Shown: piece by piece, positions 59,202 to 64,000 of the stretch
How positions within the stretch are numbered: the stretch's first letter is position 1
Layout: every line of letters starts with the position of its first letter
DNA from: Morella rubra
Lineage: Eukaryota > Streptophyta > Magnoliopsida > Fagales > Myricaceae
Direction: 5' to 3'
Assembly: GCA_003952965.2 (NCBI GenBank)
Contig: CM025853.1
Span: forward strand, 18,071,364 to 18,135,363
Length of the DNA: 64,000 bases
Notes under the pieces: generated by a model
What the model saw: the letters and a program-made list of their open reading frames with translations, nothing else
What the model was told of the DNA's origin: nothing
The model's database searches: none
Position numbers and translations under genes: made by a program

Positions 59202-59374
59202 GGATGAGTTTGGAATATGGGCAAAAAAAAATAAAATCTGATGAAATTTTTTTTTGTTGAAGATAGCTAGATTGTATTGAGATTTGTGAAATTTTTAAAA
59301 AGGTATTAGAATTGGTGAAAAAGTAATTATTAATTTTTTTTTAAAAAAAAATTATTGACAACTAAACATAGACT
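59202..59374. mobile_element. Short Tourist-like MITE (degenerate)
   Basis: GGATGAGTTTGGAATATGG at the left and the complement of CTAAACATAGACT at the right, with TAA at 59199-59201 and 59375-59377. The termini resemble those of the 58.5-kb MITE (GTTTGG core). Internal A/T runs only. Confidence 0.45.
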
Positions 59375-59377
59375 TAA

Positions 59378-59912
59378 TCTTTGCCAAATTTCAACTTACT
59401 CTAGAGATGACATAAAGTCCAATCTTTCAATGGATCAATAAATTAATCTTATTCTGTGATATCCCATATTGACGTTAACGCACAATTCGGGTCAGATATC
59501 GTTAAAGTTTCACGTTGGTAGTAATCTTTACTAATTAAAAGTAATTTTTCTGAAGTGATTTTGGAGAGCTCCATATAATAACTTCAAAATTTCACATTGG
59601 TTTGTACTTTTCGTTAGATCTGAGTAATGTTTATTCCAAACAATAACGTACTTTATTGAGCTAGAATATTACCTACCTAATCTCATCTTTTTAGAATCAA
59701 ACTTTTTTTAATTGAATTAGACTTAATTAAGCGCCAATACAACTTATACGACTCTTTAAGGCACAGATTCGTTGACAACTACTCTTGCTCCCCTGTTCCG
59801 AACCCAAGTTCTGAGGCTCCTCAGATGAGAGGTCGGTCCAGGAAGGCACAAGGACCAAATCTGCGTGCAGAGCATGGGGGCACCTAAAGGGGACCTCTTG
59901 GAGTGATGGTTG
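59378..59912. other. Intergenic, nothing recognised
   Basis: No open frame or repeat boundary supported. Confidence 0.45.
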
Positions 59913-60960
59913 TGTTAGAAATATGCTCTCAAAACTAGTTTTTTAGATAATTATTTATTTACATGTCACATGTTTATATTTGTTTTTAGGTATTATATCG
60001 TGACATAAGAGGTTAAACAAATATTGGTGAGTAACATTGTAAAAAAGTCATACTAATGATTAATGAATCAAGGCGAGGAGTATAACTTTTGTGGTTATTT
60101 ATTCACTTGATTGTTGTTCTAGACCGAGGTACATATTTATGTATAAATAAGTCTACACTTGTTGTGCTTTTATTAAATAGTTTTAATATTCCAGACAATG
60201 TCGGCTCTTGTGCATGATAAGAGTTTATATAAATACTCAACAAGGGATCCACTAGTCTAATATATCTGTATAGTGTTGGATTAGAAAAGAAATCTCTGGC
60301 AAGAGGAATTTTGTAAAAATATTTTTTTAATATATATATATATATATAAAATAGTTTTTGGGAATAATTTGAGACTTCAATGGATCACAAATTGTGAATT
60401 AAAAATTATATGAGTAAATGATTTAATTAGTGATATTATTCTGGTCCTATTGGCTCATGTGAAATATAGTATGGTGGAAGGATAAATAAGTAAATAATTA
60501 TTTACAAAAGAGATTTCACAAATCAATCTCATCTTCTTGGGAGATCATTGTGATATGTTGATAAACATGATCACGATTAGTTGAAGCTCAAAATTCAGAA
60601 TAAAAGAATATAAGGGAAATAATGGAAAAAGAGCTTTCCATAACTAAGACTGAAATCTGAGATCCCTAACGATCTCACGTATCATATCTAGGGTTTTATT
60701 TAAAAATACTTGCTATGAGATAGTAGGTTAATACGGTTGGTTATCACAACTTTGAGAAAACTCTACAACAGCTATGAGGCGTGAGATTTAAAGTAAGTTG
60801 CTAAGTTGTGAGATTTACAAGACTCAAGTGGTGAGATCGATAAAAACTTGAAGATTATTATAAAAAATTAAATAATTCTAAAAGATCAACAAAGAGAATT
60901 GGTGAGTAATTCTTCCGCGCAAGACAAACTTTCTGGTTGAGGTAAAAATTTGAGAGAAGA
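59913..60960 (+). repeat. LTR-like repeat, copy 1
   Basis: Begins TGTTAGAAATATGCTC, a plausible LTR start. The segment 60301-60670 (GGTCCTATTGGCTCAT core near 60442) recurs at 62290-62690. It has no coding content and its right limit is uncertain. Confidence 0.4.
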
Positions 60961-61526
60961 TATAAAGTGAGAGAGATAATAGATAAGTTGTTTTTTTAAC
61001 TGTTTCAAGGGTGTGACCCTCCTGTTTATGGCGCTTCAGTTAGTTTTTTTCACTTAGGAAGCAACGGTTTCCGTCTTTTGAGATTTTCAATTCAATGGGA
61101 TTCTGCTCCTCCAATGTTCCTCTGGTTGTTCTAAACGTGGCTTTTTCTTATATTGTTGAAATAGGCAAATCTCTTTTGCCCATTTCAGGTAGGAACATCG
61201 AGATCGTCACGCCTTTCAACCCATCAATGACACTCAGTTTATTTCGCTACATTCAATCATCGACAACCTTCAAAGAAAGCTTCGACCATTGAGAAATAAT
61301 CGATTCCAAACAAAATACTAATAGAGAAGGTCGGACAAGAGCAACTGCTGAGTAGTTGGTGGCAGAGAGATTCCGAGATAATAAATTTGTATCCAGAACT
61401 TGTGTGTGCAAGTACTGCTGGCAAATCTTTTAAGCTAAATGATGATGATTTTTATGTAAGAAAAAGGCTGCAGGTAGGAAACAAAAATTTCTAGAGTTTC
61501 AAGGGCATCTGCATCAAACTATCCGA

Positions 61527-62280
61527 ACGCTACAAGAAATTTTATACTTTTGGCAAATTGTTTGGTTTTGAGACCTTTTCAAGAAGAAAGTGATTATCTG
61601 TCCCAAACAGGGATACCTTTAGGGATGAAATTCAACTTTCGTCCCAATAATATTGACGGAAAAAACTAGTGGTTTATTTTTAGGAGTACTATACCTACTC
61701 ATTGAGATGAAATTTTTGTCTAAAACATAAATATTTTTATATTTAATTTGGCAAAGAATTCAATTTGCCCCAAATTTATCAGCATCAATACATGCTATAG
61801 GGAATGCAGAATTTTTTCTCAATCGTTAAAAAAAAAAAAAAAAAAACAGGTTGAATGCAACATTTTTATATTTGCTCGAACTAAGCATGAGCCATGAGTT
61901 CTTGATTGGCCCATTGATGTCACATTTGTAAGAGTACTGCTAATCGATCTAAAGTCTCGCGATGCATATCAAGAACAAGAAGTCAAGTTCTATCCAAGAA
62001 GAGACCCTAAAGGAAAAAGTGTCTACAACAGTCTCCCACAGAGGTCACTATAACGACAGTGTGAGAAGTAGCTAAAACAACCGGACAATAATAGCAGCAT
62101 TTTTCACAAATGCCACAACATATTACACTATACAATTGTTACTAAAATTGTACACGTATAGAGTCGCGGATTCCAAAAAATCGTTGCTAATACTTAATTT
62201 GTAGTCGCGGTTTAATTGTTAAAAATACAGTTAAATGGTGAAGTTTAAACAACACTTCATATAGAACGGCACTAATACTT
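61527..62280. repeat. Possible CACTA-like fragment
   Basis: CGCTACAAGAAATTTTATAC at 61528 resembles a CACTA terminus with its first bases changed. Further right, TTGTTACTAAAATTG, GTAGTCGCGG and ACGGCACTAATAC resemble subterminal motifs of such elements. No confirmed ends or coding region. Confidence 0.25.
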
Positions 62281-62289
62281 TTTTATTCT

Positions 62290-62317
62290 GGCAGTGGAAT
62301 TTTATGAAAATATTTTT

Positions 62318-62363
<46 letters not shown>

Positions 62364-62690
62364 CTTATGAAATTGTTTTGAAACAATTTGAGAATATATC
62401 AATTTACAAATTGGGAATTGAGAATTATATAAATTAGAGATTTAATCAATAATATTTACTCCGGTCCTATTGGCTCATCTAGAATATAGTATGCTAGAAG
62501 GATAAATAAGCAAAAATTGTTAGCAAAAATAATTTCATGAATCAATCTCATCTGCTTGGAGGTCAATTGTGATACATTAATAGATATGATTGTAATTAGT
62601 AGAAGTCTAAAATAAGGAATAAAATAATATAAGGGAAATAATGAAAATAGTTTTTCATGTGATCCTACGGCAAAGATTTGAGATCCCAGT
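62290..62690 (+). repeat. LTR-like repeat, copy 2
   Basis: Diverged direct repeat of 60301-60670; both contain GGTCCTATTGGCTCAT, AAGGATAAATAAG and AATATAAGGGAAATAATG in the same order. It holds a long TA microsatellite. Confidence 0.55.
62318..62361. repeat. (TA)n microsatellite
   Basis: About 21 consecutive TA units. A shorter TA tract occupies the same place in copy 1 (about 60331-60349). Confidence 0.85.
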
Positions 62691-62739
62691 ACTAGTAGTG
62701 ATATTCACGACACAGAGACATATAGTTCTTCTGTCACTT

Positions 62740-63090
62740 TTACAAGTGAGGATACTGAAATTGATTTATACAATCCTTTTATAAAAGAGAATTTTGAAGA
62801 AGCTATGGCTACACCTGTATCACGCACTCTTAAAGATTTTTTGTAGCCCACATGGACCACTACATCATCATCATGTATTGTTTAACCAAATGATGCACCT
62901 AATTTTACAATTAAGCATGAGATGATGTCAGTGGCACAATGACTAATATACTTTAGCAATTTATGCAGATTCAGGTCACCACTAACAGTCAGAACACTCA
63001 AGCCATAAATGATTTGCGGGGCATCATTAATAAGATGAGCACGACATTGAGTACCCTAGCGAAAGGGAAATTTCTGGCACAACCTTAGCC
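62740..63090 (+). pseudogene. Gypsy (Athila/Tat-like) gag remnant
   Basis: The + strand shows PVSRTLKDFL, PNDAPNFTIKHEM and later QAINDLRGIINKMSTTLSTL, pieces characteristic of plant Gypsy gag of the Athila/Tat group. Broken fossil. Confidence 0.55.
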
Positions 63091-63099
63091 TATTTTGAG

Positions 63100-63312
63100 A
63101 CATAATCATAAGACTATAGACGGCCAATAGAAACCACATTCTAGCACTTTTCTCGCCGTCCTCTTAGCTCCAAAATGACCTCCACAAGCATAAGAATGAC
63201 AAAAGATAAGAATAGAAGTAATTTCATTTTCAAGAACGCACCTTCTTATCACTTGATCTGCACAACGCTTCCATAAGTATGGGTCATTGATGAGAATGCA
63301 AAATGTCATATT
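63100..63312 (-). pseudogene. Gypsy integrase zinc-binding remnant
   Basis: The minus strand reads DPYLWKRCADQVIRRCV, then ILIFCHSYACGGHFGAKRTA and KVLECGFYWPSIVL. This is the conserved segment before the integrase core of Athila/Tat Gypsy elements. It points opposite to the neighbouring gag piece, so the two come from separate or rearranged copies. Confidence 0.7.
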
Positions 63313-63369
63313 TTTTTCCCTTAATGTTTAGTCTTTTATACTTATTTGGTGCCTAAATGTACTCATTAT

Positions 63370-64000
63370 TCTTATGTTTTGATTTAGGATACAAATGGAG
63401 GCATTAAGTGCAAAACGAAGTTAATTGGGCGATTTTGGACAGTTTCGACATCACTTCGTAATTGGGGCATAACTCTCTCATCCAAGCTCTGATTGAGATA
63501 ATTAATGATGATATGGAACACCAAGAAAAAGATAAACAACTTTCATGTTTTGAGTTTTAAGAGATATTTGCTGCATGAAGGAATAAATCGGGCTTGAATT
63601 TGCGTCACCTGCACTGTTGACGTTCTGGAACATTCCATAGATTGCAATTTTGATTTGCGGATCTGACCTGTTAATTTTGGGAAGTTTCCAGACCTGGTGC
63701 ACGAAAATTCCAGAGGAAGACACCACTTTCTTAGTTTTATTAGTTCTCTATTTTATTTTTAATATTTTCCTTAAATAGTCAGATTTGGATTGTTATAGTT
63801 TTAGAATATTTTGGAGAGATTTGCTAGGGTTGCAACACTTAGGTTGAACGGGTAAAAGAAAAAGGCTGCTCTCAAACTTCTGAACCAGCCGCCTCTCTCT
63901 CCCCTCTCTTCTAACTTCTCATTTGAGTTTTCATCATGGCCCTGTGTGGCTAAACTTTTATACTTGGTCGAAGGGAAACGAAGCCTCGGAATCAGTAAAA
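63370..64000 (+). mobile_element. LTR-like sequence, Gypsy type, running off the window
   Basis: Text such as GTGCAAAACGAAGTTAATTG, GGGGCATAACTCTCTCATCC and ACAACTTTCATGTTTTGAG resembles the LTRs of plant Athila/Tat Gypsy elements. The right end lies beyond the window. Confidence 0.4.

Overview
The window looks like repeat-rich nuclear DNA of a flowering plant, most likely a eudicot with a large genome. It has AT-rich intergenic DNA, spliced genes with GT-AG (and one GC-AG) introns, and Copia, Gypsy, LINE, SINE, hAT, Harbinger, CACTA and MULE-type repeats typical of plants. The species cannot be named from the sequence. I see only three credible host genes; most of the remainder is transposon fossils of different ages.

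Layout. 0-10.9 kb: LTR-like fragment, a 5'-truncated LINE with perfect 16-bp target duplications, a CACTA terminus followed by an odd GATC-rich repeat field, and a decayed PIF/Harbinger transposase. 10.9-25.3 kb: a nest. A small MULE-type inverted-repeat element (8-bp duplication TATTTTTT) is split by a 10.3-kb Sirevirus-type Copia element with matching 1,574-bp LTRs and an envelope-like region, and again by a partial chromovirus-type Gypsy element. 25.6-26.1 kb: a complete MULE-type MITE.

26.9-31.3 kb: host gene 1 (+, five exons, 262 aa), a thioredoxin-like [2Fe-2S] ferredoxin domain fused to TPR repeats. 33.2-41.3 kb: a minus-strand Copia element abutting a small TRIM-like element, the pair sharing one 5-bp duplication (GTAAA); a 2,458-bp solo LTR with its own duplication (TTAAG) sits inside the Copia pol region. 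42.7-46.4 kb: host gene 2 (+, four exons, 229 aa), a GRAM-domain GEM-like/ABA-responsive protein; its 2.75-kb last intron holds two SINE-like insertions, and a hAT-type MITE lies just downstream. 49.1-50.0 kb: host gene 3 (-, single exon, 321 aa), a DUF4408/DUF761 membrane protein.

51.7-55.6 kb: a decayed hAT element encoding a TTF-type zinc-finger transposase. 57.3-59.4 kb: a second MULE-type MITE of the 25.6-kb family and two short Tourist-like MITEs. 59.9-64.0 kb: Gypsy-type debris (LTR-like repeats, gag and integrase remnants in opposite orientations).

The three host genes are unrelated and each appears to be independently transcribed. No CRISPR array, rRNA, tRNA or gene cluster is visible, and I found no convincing new biological system. 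The most unusual items are the Copia/TRIM chimera with a single shared target duplication, the nest at 10.9-25.3 kb, and the GATC-rich field. All exon calls were read by eye; no database search was run.
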